DNA from: an uncultured beta proteobacterium
GTDB taxonomy: Bacteria > Pseudomonadota > Gammaproteobacteria > Burkholderiales > Burkholderiaceae_C
DNA: 61,517 nucleotides
NCBI GenBank assembly: GCA_903938815.1
Contig: CAJAES010000002.1
Coordinates: 1 to 61,517, forward strand
Direction of reading: 5' to 3'
The position numbers were made by a program, and so were the translations under genes. Numbering within the stretch: position 1 is the first letter of the stretch; each line of letters opens with the position of its first letter. This document shows, one piece after another, positions 8,887 through 16,813 of the stretch. The notes below the pieces were generated by a model. That model was not told where the DNA came from. It did no database searches and was given only the letters and a program-made list of their open reading frames with translations.

Positions 8887-10436
8887 ACGTCCTCTACATC
8901 ATGGCCGACCAGCTGCGCTGGGACCATCTCACCTGCGCCGGCCACCCCACGCTGCGCACGGCCAATCTCGACGCCCTGGCCGCACGCGGCGTGCGCTTCA
9001 CGCAGGCCTACGTGAACTCCGGCGTCTGCGGCCCCAACCGCATGAGCCACTACACCGGCCGCTACCCGGTCAGCCACGGCGCCACCTGGAACCGCGTGCC
9101 GCTGTCGGTGGGCGAGGTGACGCTGGGCGAGTACCTGCGCTCGGCTGGCCTCACGCTGGCGCTGGCGGGCAAGACGCATGTGCTGCCCGACCAGGCCGGC
9201 CTGAAGCGCCTGCAGCTGCTGGAGGGCGATTCCGAACTCGCCACGCTGCTGGCGCGCGGCAGCTTCGTCGAGGTCGACCGCTACGACGGCCACCACGAGC
9301 CCGGCGCCGAGAGCGGCTACCCCGCCTACCTGCGCCGCCACGGCTACGACGGCAAGGACCCCTGGCACGAGCACGTGATCGCCACCATCGACCCGCAGGG
9401 CGAGGTGCACAGCGGCTGGTCGATGCGCAACGTCAAGTGGCCCGCGCGCGTGGCCGAGCCGCACTCCGAGACGGCCTACATGACAGACCAGGCCATCGGC
9501 TTCGTGCAGCGCATGGGCAGCGAGCCCTGGGTGCTGCACCTCAGCTACGTGAAGCCGCACTGGCCCTACGTGGCGCCGTCCCCGTACCACGCCATGTTCA
9601 CGGCCGACCAGTGCCCGCCGCCCGTGCGCAACCAGGCCGAGCGCGAGAACGAGCACCCGGCGCTGGCCGCCTACCGCCAGCACGAGGAGAGCCTGAGCTT
9701 CTCGACCGAAGAGTGCGTGCGCACCGTGCGCCCGGTCTATCAGGGCCTCGTGCAGCAGCTCGACGACCACCTGGGCCGCCTCTTCGAAGCGCTGGAGCGC
9801 CAGGGCGTGCTGAAGGACACCCTGGTGATCTTCACCGCCGACCATGGCGATTTCCTGGGCGACCACTGGCTCGGCGAGAAGGAGCTCTTCTACGACACCA
9901 TCCAGCGCGTGCCGCTGATCGTGGTCGATCCGCGCCCGCAGGCCGACGCCACGCGCGGCCGCACCGACGACCGCTTTGTCGAGGCGGTGGACATCCTGCC
10001 GACCATCCTGGATACGCTGGGCCAGCCGTTGCCCATGGAGCGGCTGGAGGGGCGCAGCCTGCTGCCGCTGCTGCACGGGCAGACGCCGCCCTGGCGCGAC
10101 TTCGTCTACTCCGAGCTCGACTACAGCTTCCGGCAGGCCCGGCTCACGCTCGGGCGCGAGCCTCAGGATTGCCGCGCGTTCTCGATCCGCACCGCGGACT
10201 GGCGCTACGTGCATTGGCTCGACCTGCCCGAACAGCTCTATGACCTGAAGGCTGACCCCGATCAGTTCCAGGACCTCGGCCGCGAGGCCGGCACCGAGGC
10301 CGTGCGCGCTGCGATGCGTGACACGCTGCTGGGCGTGCTGGAGCGCAGCAAGCGTCGCGTCACCGTGGACGACGCCTACGTGGCTGCGCGCACCAACACC
10401 CAGCACAAGCTGGGCATCCACTTCGGCCGCTGGTAG
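8883..10436 (+). CDS. Sulfatase/phosphonate monoester hydrolase-like enzyme 1
   Basis: The 517-residue enzyme of the alkaline phosphatase superfamily has metal-binding NVLYIMADQLRWD at the start, the active-site signature C49-G-P-N-R followed by MSHYTGR (C-x-P-x-R, where Cys is converted to formylglycine), LHLSYVKPHWPYVAPSPYHAM, and the second metal site TADHGDFLGDHWLGEKELFY. Length and the PHWPYVAP-x-PYHAM segment recall the arylsulfatase/phosphonate monoester hydrolase group, as in the Rhizobium enzyme, more than choline sulfatase. There is no signal peptide, so it acts in the cytoplasm. It overlaps the GMC gene by four bases. Sulfate, phosphate or phosphonate monoester as substrate cannot be separated by reading. 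Confidence 0.9.
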   Translation: MNVLYIMADQLRWDHLTCAGHPTLRTANLDALAARGVRFTQAYVNSGVCGPNRMSHYTGRYPVSHGATWNRVPLSVGEVTLGEYLRSAGLTLALAGKTHVLPDQAGLKRLQLLEGDSELATLLARGSFVEVDRYDGHHEPGAESGYPAYLRRHGYDGKDPWHEHVIATIDPQGEVHSGWSMRNVKWPARVAEPHSETAYMTDQAIGFVQRMGSEPWVLHLSYVKPHWPYVAPSPYHAMFTADQCPPPVRNQAERENEHPALAAYRQHEESLSFSTEECVRTVRPVYQGLVQQLDDHLGRLFEALERQGVLKDTLVIFTADHGDFLGDHWLGEKELFYDTIQRVPLIVVDPRPQADATRGRTDDRFVEAVDILPTILDTLGQPLPMERLEGRSLLPLLHGQTPPWRDFVYSELDYSFRQARLTLGREPQDCRAFSIRTADWRYVHWLDLPEQLYDLKADPDQFQDLGREAGTEAVRAAMRDTLLGVLERSKRRVTVDDAYVAARTNTQHKLGIHFGRW

Positions 10437-10458
10437 CGCGCCCGGGCCGGGAGCCGAC

Positions 10459-12027
10459 ATGAAGAACGTGCTTTTCATCATGGCCGACCAGCTGCGCTGG
10501 GATTACCTCTCGCAGGCCGGCCACCCGAAGCTGCACACGCCGAACCTGGATGCCCTGGCCGCGCGCGGCGTGCGCTTCACGCAGGCCTTCGTGCAGGGGC
10601 CGGTGTGCGGCGCATCGCGCATGTCCACCTACACCGGGCGCTATGTCAGCAGCCACGGCTCGGCCTGGAACTTCGTGCCGCTGTCGGTGGGCGTGAAGAC
10701 CCTTGGTGACCATCTGCGCGCCGGCGGCGTGCGCTGCGGCGTGCTGGGCAAGACCCACGTGGAGGCCGATCTGGACGGCGCGCAGCGGCTCGGCATGGAC
10801 ATCACGCAGGGCCCCGGGCAGCTGGCCATGGAAGGCGGCTTCGAGCCCTGGGAGCGCTTCGACGGCATCCTGCCGCCCGGCTTCCAGGGCAGCGGCGTGC
10901 GCTACAACGAATGGCTCAACGCGCAGGGCTACGACGGCCCCAACCCCTGGCACGACCACGCCAATTCGGCCCTGGGCGACGATGGCGAAATCCTCTCGGG
11001 CTGGCACATGCGCTGGGCCGACCGCCCGGCCCGCGTGGCCGAGCCGCACAGCGAGACGCCCTACCTCACCGACCGCGCCATCGACTTCCTGCGCACCGCC
11101 GGTGATGCGCCCTGGCTGCTGCACCTGAGCTACATCAAGCCGCACTGGCCTTATGTGGCGCCCGCGCCCTACCACGCGATGTACGGCCCGCAGGACGTGC
11201 AGCCCGCGGTGCGCGGCGAGGCCGAGCGCACGGACCCGCACCCCGTGATGCGCGGCTACCAGAGCACCGAGCCCGGCGAGGCCTTCAGCCGCGACGAAGT
11301 GCGCGAGCGCGTCATCCCGGCCTACATGGGCCTGGTCAAGCAGCTCGACGCCCACCTCGGCCGGCTCTTCGACTTCCTGCGCGACAGTGGCCTGGACCGC
11401 ACGACGATGATCGTCTTCACCAGCGACCACGGTGACTACCTGGGCGACCACTGGCTGGGCGAGAAGGAGCTCTTCCACGACTGCATCGTGAAGGTGCCGC
11501 TGATCGTGGTGGACCCGTCGCCCGAAGCCGACGCTACGCGCGGCACCACGGTGGACGCGCTGGTCGAGGCCATCGACCTGGCGCCCACCTTCCTCGCGTA
11601 CACCGGCGCCCCGGCCGCGCCGCAGTGGCTGGAAGGGCGCTCTCTGATGCCCTGGCTGCACGGCACGCCGCCGCCAGCCTGGCGCGAGGCGGTGTTCAGC
11701 GAGAACAGCTACGCTTTCCGCGACCCGGTGCGCCTGCCGCTGGGCCGCCCGGTGGACGGCTGCCAGATGACCATGGTGCGCACCTCGAAATGGAAGTACG
11801 TGCACCACGAGGGCCTGCGGCCTCAGCTGTTCAACCTGGCCGAGGACCCCGACGAACTGCATGACCTGGGCGCCGACCCGACCTACGCCACCGTGCGCGA
11901 GCAGATGGCCGCGAAGCTGTTCGACTGGCTGCGCCAGCGCAAGTCGATGACCACCATCTCCCACGAGGAGATCGAGAGCTGGAACCGCCGCGAGGTGGAA
12001 GCGGGCATCCTGATCGGCAGTTGGTGA
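10459..12027 (+). CDS. Sulfatase/phosphonate monoester hydrolase-like enzyme 2, C-x-A-x-R variant
   Basis: This 522-residue paralogue of the preceding gene follows it after 22 bases. It has the same layout: NVLFIMADQLRWD, LHLSYIKPHWPYVAPAPYHAMY, TSDHGDYLGDHWLGEKELFH. The active-site signature is C50-G-A-S-R, with alanine in place of the usual proline; C-x-A-x-R is an accepted rarer variant in bacterial sulfatases. There is no signal peptide. Tandem duplication with divergence is likely, since both share QLRWD, LDALAARGVRFTQA and similar lengths. No formylglycine-generating enzyme gene is in the window, so maturation must come from elsewhere. Confidence 0.9.
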   Translation: MKNVLFIMADQLRWDYLSQAGHPKLHTPNLDALAARGVRFTQAFVQGPVCGASRMSTYTGRYVSSHGSAWNFVPLSVGVKTLGDHLRAGGVRCGVLGKTHVEADLDGAQRLGMDITQGPGQLAMEGGFEPWERFDGILPPGFQGSGVRYNEWLNAQGYDGPNPWHDHANSALGDDGEILSGWHMRWADRPARVAEPHSETPYLTDRAIDFLRTAGDAPWLLHLSYIKPHWPYVAPAPYHAMYGPQDVQPAVRGEAERTDPHPVMRGYQSTEPGEAFSRDEVRERVIPAYMGLVKQLDAHLGRLFDFLRDSGLDRTTMIVFTSDHGDYLGDHWLGEKELFHDCIVKVPLIVVDPSPEADATRGTTVDALVEAIDLAPTFLAYTGAPAAPQWLEGRSLMPWLHGTPPPAWREAVFSENSYAFRDPVRLPLGRPVDGCQMTMVRTSKWKYVHHEGLRPQLFNLAEDPDELHDLGADPTYATVREQMAAKLFDWLRQRKSMTTISHEEIESWNRREVEAGILIGSW

Positions 12028-12043
12028 TGTTGCGGGTGACGCT

Positions 12044-12079
12044 GCTGGTGAAGACGCTGGTGAAGACGCTGGTGACGCC
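12044..12079 (+). repeat. 12-base tandem repeat, three copies
   Basis: The unit GCTGGTGAAGAC occurs twice perfectly and a third time as GCTGGTGACGCC. It fills the 51-base gap between the convergent ends of sulfatase 2 and the diguanylate cyclase gene. Confidence 0.8.
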
Positions 12080-14121
12080 TATGCCGGAGCCGACGGCGTC
12101 GGTGCGCGGCGGCTCTGCTTGTCCTGGTACATCGCAGCATCGGCCGTCCGCAGGATCTCCTGCGGGTGCAGGCCGTGGCCCGGAAACAGCGCGATGCCGA
12201 CGCTTGCCGTGCAGTGGTGCTCGATCGCCATGCTCGCGCCGCCGCTGAGCGTCACCGACAGCCGGTAGGGCTGCGCCAGGGCGTTGCGCATCTTCTCTCT
12301 CACCGCCTGTGCCTGCTGGCTCGACGCCCACTCGTCCGCTGCCAGCCCGTCCAGCAGCACGACGAACTCGTCGCCGCCCAGGCGGGCGACGGTGTCGGCC
12401 TCGCGCACGCAGCCGCGCAGGCGCCGCGCAGCTTCCACCAGCAGCTGGTCGCCCAGGTCGTGACCATGGGTGTCGTTCAGGGCCTTGAAGTGGTCGAGGT
12501 CGACATACAGCAGCGCGCCGTGCAGGCCGCTTCGCTTGCTGGTCAGCAGGGCCTGATCGAGCCGGTCGAGCAGGAGCCGACGGTTGGGCAACTCGGTCAG
12601 CGCGTCGTACAGCGCCTGGCGCGCGATGAACGCCTGCGCCTCGCGCCGCTGGGTGGCATCCCGCGTCACGCCGATGAAGTGCGTGACGCGGCCGTTGGCG
12701 TCGTGCACCGGCGAGATGGTGAGGTCGTTCCAGAAGGGCTGGCCGTTCTTGCGGTAGTTGAGCACCTCGCCCGAGTAGGCCAGTCCGCTGGCCACGGCCT
12801 CGTGCATCGCGCGCACCGCTGCCGGGTCGGTCTGCGGTCCCTGCAGGATGCGGCAGTTGCGCCCCAGAAGGTCGTCGATCCCGTAGCCGGTGACGCGCTC
12901 ATGGGCCTCGTTCATCGAGATCACGCTGCCGTCCGGTGCGCAGATGACAACGGCGTCCGAGACCTGTCGCAGCGCCTGGTCGCTGACCCGGAAGGCCTCG
13001 CTGCTTTCCTTCAGGCTCGCGAGCAGCTGGTTGAAGCCCGAGATGAGCCGGCCGACCTCGTCCGCCGGGCCCACGGGCAGCGGGCTGAGGGGCACAGACC
13101 GGTCGTTCTGGCGTGCCAGCGCGGCGGCGGCATCGACCACGGGCTTGAGTTGCTGGCGCAGCACCCAGCCGATGGCGCCGCCGGCCAGCAGGGTCAGCAC
13201 GGCCGCAGCCAGCAGCATGCGGCGCTCAAGGCGGTCGATGGGCGCGAAAGCTTCCCGCGTGGGCAAGGAGGCCACCACGTCCCAGCCGGCCACCTCGACA
13301 CGGCGCCCGGAGTTCAGGACCTCCTCGCCGAGCTGATTCCGCAGCACCACGGTGCCCTCGTAGCCTCCGACGATGCGGTCGATCGTCGGGTGGGCGCCGG
13401 GCGGGGGCAAGGCCTGCATCACCCGGCTGGTGTCAGTTGCCGTGACGATCAGTCTGTCCCGTGGCGCTACGATGAAGTAGCCGCCGGTCGAGCCGTACGA
13501 GCCTGCCGTGATCGCGTCGAGAAAGTTGGGGCGGCCGAGGTCGATGGTACCGGCCAGCGCGCCCACCACCTGCCCCTGCGCGTCACGTACTGGCACCGCG
13601 ATCGTCACCACGGGTTTGCCCAGAGGTTTGCCGATGACCGGCTTGCCGACCGTGGCCTGGCCGCGGTCGAGGGCGGCCCGGATGTAGTCCCGCTCGGCGT
13701 AGTTGATGCCGGCACGCCCAAACGAGACGGGTGCCGAGGCCAGCGCGACGCCATCGAGCCCGACCGCAAAGACGCCCCGGTTGAACAGATATCCGGAAAC
13801 GAGATCCACTTCGAGCCGGTCCTGCGCCGCGTCGATGTCTGCCGGCAGCAGCGGCCCCAGGAGGGCTGCCGTGCGCTCCAGCGCCTGCAGCCGCATGCGC
13901 ACCTCCCGCGAGAGGCTGGCCGCCAGCACCCCGACCACCGCGCGCTGCTGGCTGCCCAGTTGCTCCTGCATGTCCCGGCGCAATTCGCGGCTCGCGTAGA
14001 ACGCCATGGACCAAAGCCCCACGACGAACACCACCAGGGTGAACACCGTGACGCGGGTCTTCAATGACCGCGGGTGCAGGAATCTCAAGCTCAAGGGCAA
14101 CCTTTGGATGAACTCCGGCAC
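12079..14121 (-). CDS. Membrane diguanylate cyclase with Cache sensor and LOV-like PAS domain
   Basis: About 680 residues from GTG 14121. There are two membrane segments (about residues 20-40 and 320-340) around a Cache-type periplasmic sensor, then a HAMP-like linker, a PAS domain (about 380-490) and a GGDEF domain. The cyclase motif RLGGDEFVVLL is intact (GGDEF at 582-586), and the product-inhibition site R-E-A-D lies five residues before it, so c-di-GMP synthesis and feedback control are expected. The PAS domain reads GRNCRILQGPQTD with Cys 423, then NYRKNGQPFWNDLTISPV and HFIGVTRD. This is close to the flavin-binding LOV consensus, but the late-strand Gln is Thr. Start is uncertain: the frame is open further upstream to 14316, but that part looks non-coding. 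No EAL domain follows. Confidence 0.87.
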   Translation of the reverse strand: MPEFIQRLPLSLRFLHPRSLKTRVTVFTLVVFVVGLWSMAFYASRELRRDMQEQLGSQQRAVVGVLAASLSREVRMRLQALERTAALLGPLLPADIDAAQDRLEVDLVSGYLFNRGVFAVGLDGVALASAPVSFGRAGINYAERDYIRAALDRGQATVGKPVIGKPLGKPVVTIAVPVRDAQGQVVGALAGTIDLGRPNFLDAITAGSYGSTGGYFIVAPRDRLIVTATDTSRVMQALPPPGAHPTIDRIVGGYEGTVVLRNQLGEEVLNSGRRVEVAGWDVVASLPTREAFAPIDRLERRMLLAAAVLTLLAGGAIGWVLRQQLKPVVDAAAALARQNDRSVPLSPLPVGPADEVGRLISGFNQLLASLKESSEAFRVSDQALRQVSDAVVICAPDGSVISMNEAHERVTGYGIDDLLGRNCRILQGPQTDPAAVRAMHEAVASGLAYSGEVLNYRKNGQPFWNDLTISPVHDANGRVTHFIGVTRDATQRREAQAFIARQALYDALTELPNRRLLLDRLDQALLTSKRSGLHGALLYVDLDHFKALNDTHGHDLGDQLLVEAARRLRGCVREADTVARLGGDEFVVLLDGLAADEWASSQQAQAVREKMRNALAQPYRLSVTLSGGASMAIEHHCTASVGIALFPGHGLHPQEILRTADAAMYQDKQSRRAPTPSAPA

Positions 14122-14354
14122 CGGCAATATAACGGGCCGGGGTACCCGCAAAGTGCCGAGGGGGTGCGCGCACCGGTGGGCCGCTGCGCAGAAATCCGCA
14201 CGACAGGCTGGTCCTGGCCGCGTATGGTGCCCGCGCCCCTGGCGTGCAGTGCGCCAATCCGGCCCGCCCTGGCCGGGGCACAGCTGCGCTTTACGCGCGG
14301 GCCCTACACTCCCCACCCCCTTCTCCGTTCCCTCGCGAACCGCCCGATCCGCCC

Positions 14355-15431
14355 ATGTTCAAGAACGCCCTGATCTACCGCATCGAACACTGGGAGCAGC
14401 CCCCGCTCACCGAGATCGAGGACCGCCTCACCGGCGCCCGTTTCATCGAATGCGGCGCCTCGCAGCCCGAGTCCGCCGGCTGGGTGTCGCCCCGGGGTGA
14501 CGCGCAGGCGGCGCTGGCCGAGAGCGTGGGCGGGCAGATCGTGCTCAAGCTCTGCACCGAGACCAAGGCCGTGCCCGGCAGCGTGGTGAAGACGCAGCTG
14601 CAGGCGCAGCTGGACACTATCGAGCAGCAGACCGGCCGCCGCCCCCGCGGCAAGCAGGCCAAGGAGCTCAAGGAAATGGTGGTGCACGCGCTCTTGCCGC
14701 GGGCCTTCCCGAAGCGCAGCGACACCCTCGTCTGGCTCGACCCGGTGTCTCGCACCGTGTGGGTGGGCGCGGGCAGCACCAAGCGCGCCGATGCGGTGGT
14801 CACGCGGCTGATCGAGCTCATCGGCGGCGGCCTCAAGCTGTCGCTGCTGCAGACCACGCTGTCCCCGGCCACGGCCATGGCGCACTGGCTGACCGAGAAG
14901 GAAGCACCGGTGGGCTTCACCATCGACCGCGAGTGCGAGCTGAAGCAGCCCGACAGCGAGAAGGCCTCGGTGCGCTACGCGCGCCACACGCTGGACATCG
15001 ACGAGGTGGGCCAGCACATCCAGCAGGGCAAGATGCCCACGCAGCTGGCCATGACCTTCGCGGGCCGGGTGTCCTTCGTGCTGACCGAGGCGATGACGCT
15101 GAAGAAGATCCAGCTGCTGGACGTGGTGCTCGAAGGCGCCGGCATCGACGCCGCGCAGGGCGGCAAGGAAGACGGCGGTTTCGACGCCAACGTGGCGCTC
15201 ACCACCGGCGAGCTGCAGCTGCTGCTGCCGGCGCTGATCGAGGCGCTGGGCGGGCTGCATGAAAGGCAGGCCGACGGGCCGGCAGCCGCTGCGGCCGCTA
15301 CGCCGGCCGGCGACGAGAACTCGGCAGCGAAGCCAGCCGCCAAGCCAGCCGCGAAACCAGCCGCGAAACCGGCTGCAAAGTCCATGTCGAATGAAGTCGC
15401 CAACCCGGACGACGACTCGCCCCCGTGGTGA
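14355..15431 (+). CDS. rdgC: Recombination-associated protein RdgC
   Basis: The 358-residue protein shows the RdgC hallmarks: MFKNALIYRI at the start, a GWVSPRG block, P-x-SVVKTQL, GRRPRGKQAKELKE (DNA-gate region) and DPVSRTVWVGAGSTKRADAVV. RdgC forms a ring-shaped dimer around duplex DNA and limits RecA loading. The core is normal in length, but the C-terminus carries an extra Lys/Pro/Ala tail (A-A-K-P repeated four times, then an acidic DDDSPPW end) encoded by a 12-base repeat. ATG 14355 fits the family. The 233 bases upstream, back to the divergent cyclase gene, show no other gene. The stop codon abuts the stop of the convergent SDR gene with no gap. Confidence 0.93.
   Translation: MFKNALIYRIEHWEQPPLTEIEDRLTGARFIECGASQPESAGWVSPRGDAQAALAESVGGQIVLKLCTETKAVPGSVVKTQLQAQLDTIEQQTGRRPRGKQAKELKEMVVHALLPRAFPKRSDTLVWLDPVSRTVWVGAGSTKRADAVVTRLIELIGGGLKLSLLQTTLSPATAMAHWLTEKEAPVGFTIDRECELKQPDSEKASVRYARHTLDIDEVGQHIQQGKMPTQLAMTFAGRVSFVLTEAMTLKKIQLLDVVLEGAGIDAAQGGKEDGGFDANVALTTGELQLLLPALIEALGGLHERQADGPAAAAAATPAGDENSAAKPAAKPAAKPAAKPAAKSMSNEVANPDDDSPPW
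15330..15377 (+). repeat. 12-base coding repeat (K-P-A-A x4) in rdgC tail
   Basis: Four copies of a 12-base unit (AAGCCAGCCGCC and variants) encode Lys-Pro-Ala-Ala. They lie in frame near the 3' end of rdgC. Confidence 0.85.
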
Positions 15432-16256
15432 TCAGATCGTCACGCCGCCGTCGACCCCGATCACCTGCCCGGTGAGGTTGGCCGCGGCGTCCGACGCCAG
15501 GAAGGCCACGATCGCGGCCACGTCCTCGGCGGTCTGGGGCCGCTGCATCGGCACGAGTGCGCTCACCCGGCCGTCGAACACGGCCCGGGCGTCGCCACCC
15601 TGGCGCGCGCCGTCGGCTGCGGCCATCACCGCGCCCAGCTTCTCCCACAGCGGCGTCCAGATGAAGCCGGGGCATACCGCGTTGGCCGTGGCGCCGTGCG
15701 GCGCGAGATCGCGCGCCAGCACCTTGGTCAGCGAGATCACGGCCGCCTTGCTCACGGTGTAGGCGGGCATGAAGGGCGCCGAGATCACGCCTGTGATCGA
15801 GCTCAGGTTCACCACCCGCCCGCGCCCGCTGGCCAGCAGCCCGTCGTGGCAGGCCTTGGCGGTGAAGAACATGCCCTTCACGTTGACGGCCATCGTGCGG
15901 TCGAAGTCCTCGCCGGTGTTGCGCGTGTAGGGCTGGCCCGGGGACGCCGCGATGCCCGCCGCGTTCACCAGCACGCCCGCCGGCCCGAAGGCCTCGGCCG
16001 CGGCCGCCACGGCGGCGATCACCTGCGCCTCGTCGGACACGTCGCAGCGCCAGGCCAGGGCGCGGTGCCCGGCGTCGGCCAGCGCGCGGGCGTGGGCCTG
16101 CGCAGCTTCGCCGTCGCGGTCGAGCAGCGCCACGGCGGCGCCCTGCTCGGCGAGCATGCGCGCCACCGCGGCGCCCAGGCCCATGGCCGAACCGGTGACC
16201 ACCGCCACGCGCCCGTCCAGGCGCAGCAGCCGTTCCAGGGGGGAGGCGGCGGCCAT
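15432..16256 (-). CDS. Short-chain dehydrogenase (probable cis-dihydrodiol dehydrogenase)
   Basis: The 274-residue classical SDR has the cofactor motif VVTGSAMGLGAAVA, NAAG, the catalytic Ser in LSSITGV and Y-T-V-S-K, and a closing GQVIGVDGGVTI. Its ATG overlaps the stop of the Rieske beta-subunit gene by one base, so it is the last gene of the dioxygenase operon. In such operons this dehydrogenase usually re-aromatises the cis-dihydrodiol to a catechol with NAD+. The acidic residue after the second strand (LLDRDGEA) favours NAD over NADP. An unrelated alcohol dehydrogenase role remains possible. Confidence 0.88.
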   Translation of the reverse strand: MAAASPLERLLRLDGRVAVVTGSAMGLGAAVARMLAEQGAAVALLDRDGEAAQAHARALADAGHRALAWRCDVSDEAQVIAAVAAAAEAFGPAGVLVNAAGIAASPGQPYTRNTGEDFDRTMAVNVKGMFFTAKACHDGLLASGRGRVVNLSSITGVISAPFMPAYTVSKAAVISLTKVLARDLAPHGATANAVCPGFIWTPLWEKLGAVMAAADGARQGGDARAVFDGRVSALVPMQRPQTAEDVAAIVAFLASDAAANLTGQVIGVDGGVTI

Positions 16257-16813
16257 CAGAAGAAGATGTTCAGGCTCTTCTGCGTGACCACGGACTGGTC
16301 CAGCAGCAGCACGCGGCGCGCGATGCGCCAGGAGCCGGCTTCGCGGCGCAGGCGGTCGTCCCGGCGGCCGACGAAGAACTCGGTGTCGTACTCGAGGTGC
16401 GAGCGGTAGATCAGGAAGTTGGAGCGCACCGCCACCTCGTCGACGTTTTCGGTGTGCTGCACCTCGACGTTGGCGACCAGGTGCCGCGTGCGCGAGGGCG
16501 GGGTCTCGGCCCAGGCCATGCCCGTGCCCAGCCGGCGCACGCGGTTCACGAGGCTGGTCTTGTCTTCCTCGAAGTGCGAGAGCTCGTCGGGGCCGGTCTG
16601 CTCGCGGCCCACGTCGCGCCCCGTGCGGTTGCTGACGATGGGCATCCAGTAGCGCACGTCGTCGGTGAACAGCGCGGCCCAATCGGTGAAGCGCCGGTCG
16701 TCCACCAGCCGGGCCTCGTGGAACATGAACTGCTGCACCTCGAACCACAGCGCCATGTCGGCCGGTCCCGTGACGGCGGGGTCGGGCGCGAGCGTCTGCG
16801 CGGGGCCGCTCAT
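16256..16813 (-). CDS. Ring-hydroxylating dioxygenase, small (beta) subunit
   Basis: The 185-residue protein has the cystatin-like/NTF2 fold of the beta subunit: WFEVQQFMFHEARLVDDRRF, WAALFTDDVRYWMPI, and the C-terminal RIARRVLLLDQSVV. Beta subunits build the alpha3beta3 hexamer and have no cofactor. The ATG overlaps the alpha-subunit stop by four bases. The length and RYWMPI motif match biphenyl/phenylpropionate/benzoate-type enzymes. Confidence 0.92.
   Translation of the reverse strand: MSGPAQTLAPDPAVTGPADMALWFEVQQFMFHEARLVDDRRFTDWAALFTDDVRYWMPIVSNRTGRDVGREQTGPDELSHFEEDKTSLVNRVRRLGTGMAWAETPPSRTRHLVANVEVQHTENVDEVAVRSNFLIYRSHLEYDTEFFVGRRDDRLRREAGSWRIARRVLLLDQSVVTQKSLNIFF

Noticed and set aside
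8883..10436. Choline sulfatase with choline dehydrogenase (bet-type pair)
   Set aside because: A GMC oxidoreductase next to a sulfatase suggests it, but the active-site surroundings and length match the phosphonate monoester hydrolase/arylsulfatase group better, and no betaine aldehyde dehydrogenase is present.
14122..14316. N-terminal extension of the diguanylate cyclase to 14316
   Set aside because: The extra 65 residues are Arg/Pro/Gly-rich without structure and would cover the shared promoter region with rdgC; GTG 14121 just before the first membrane segment fits better.
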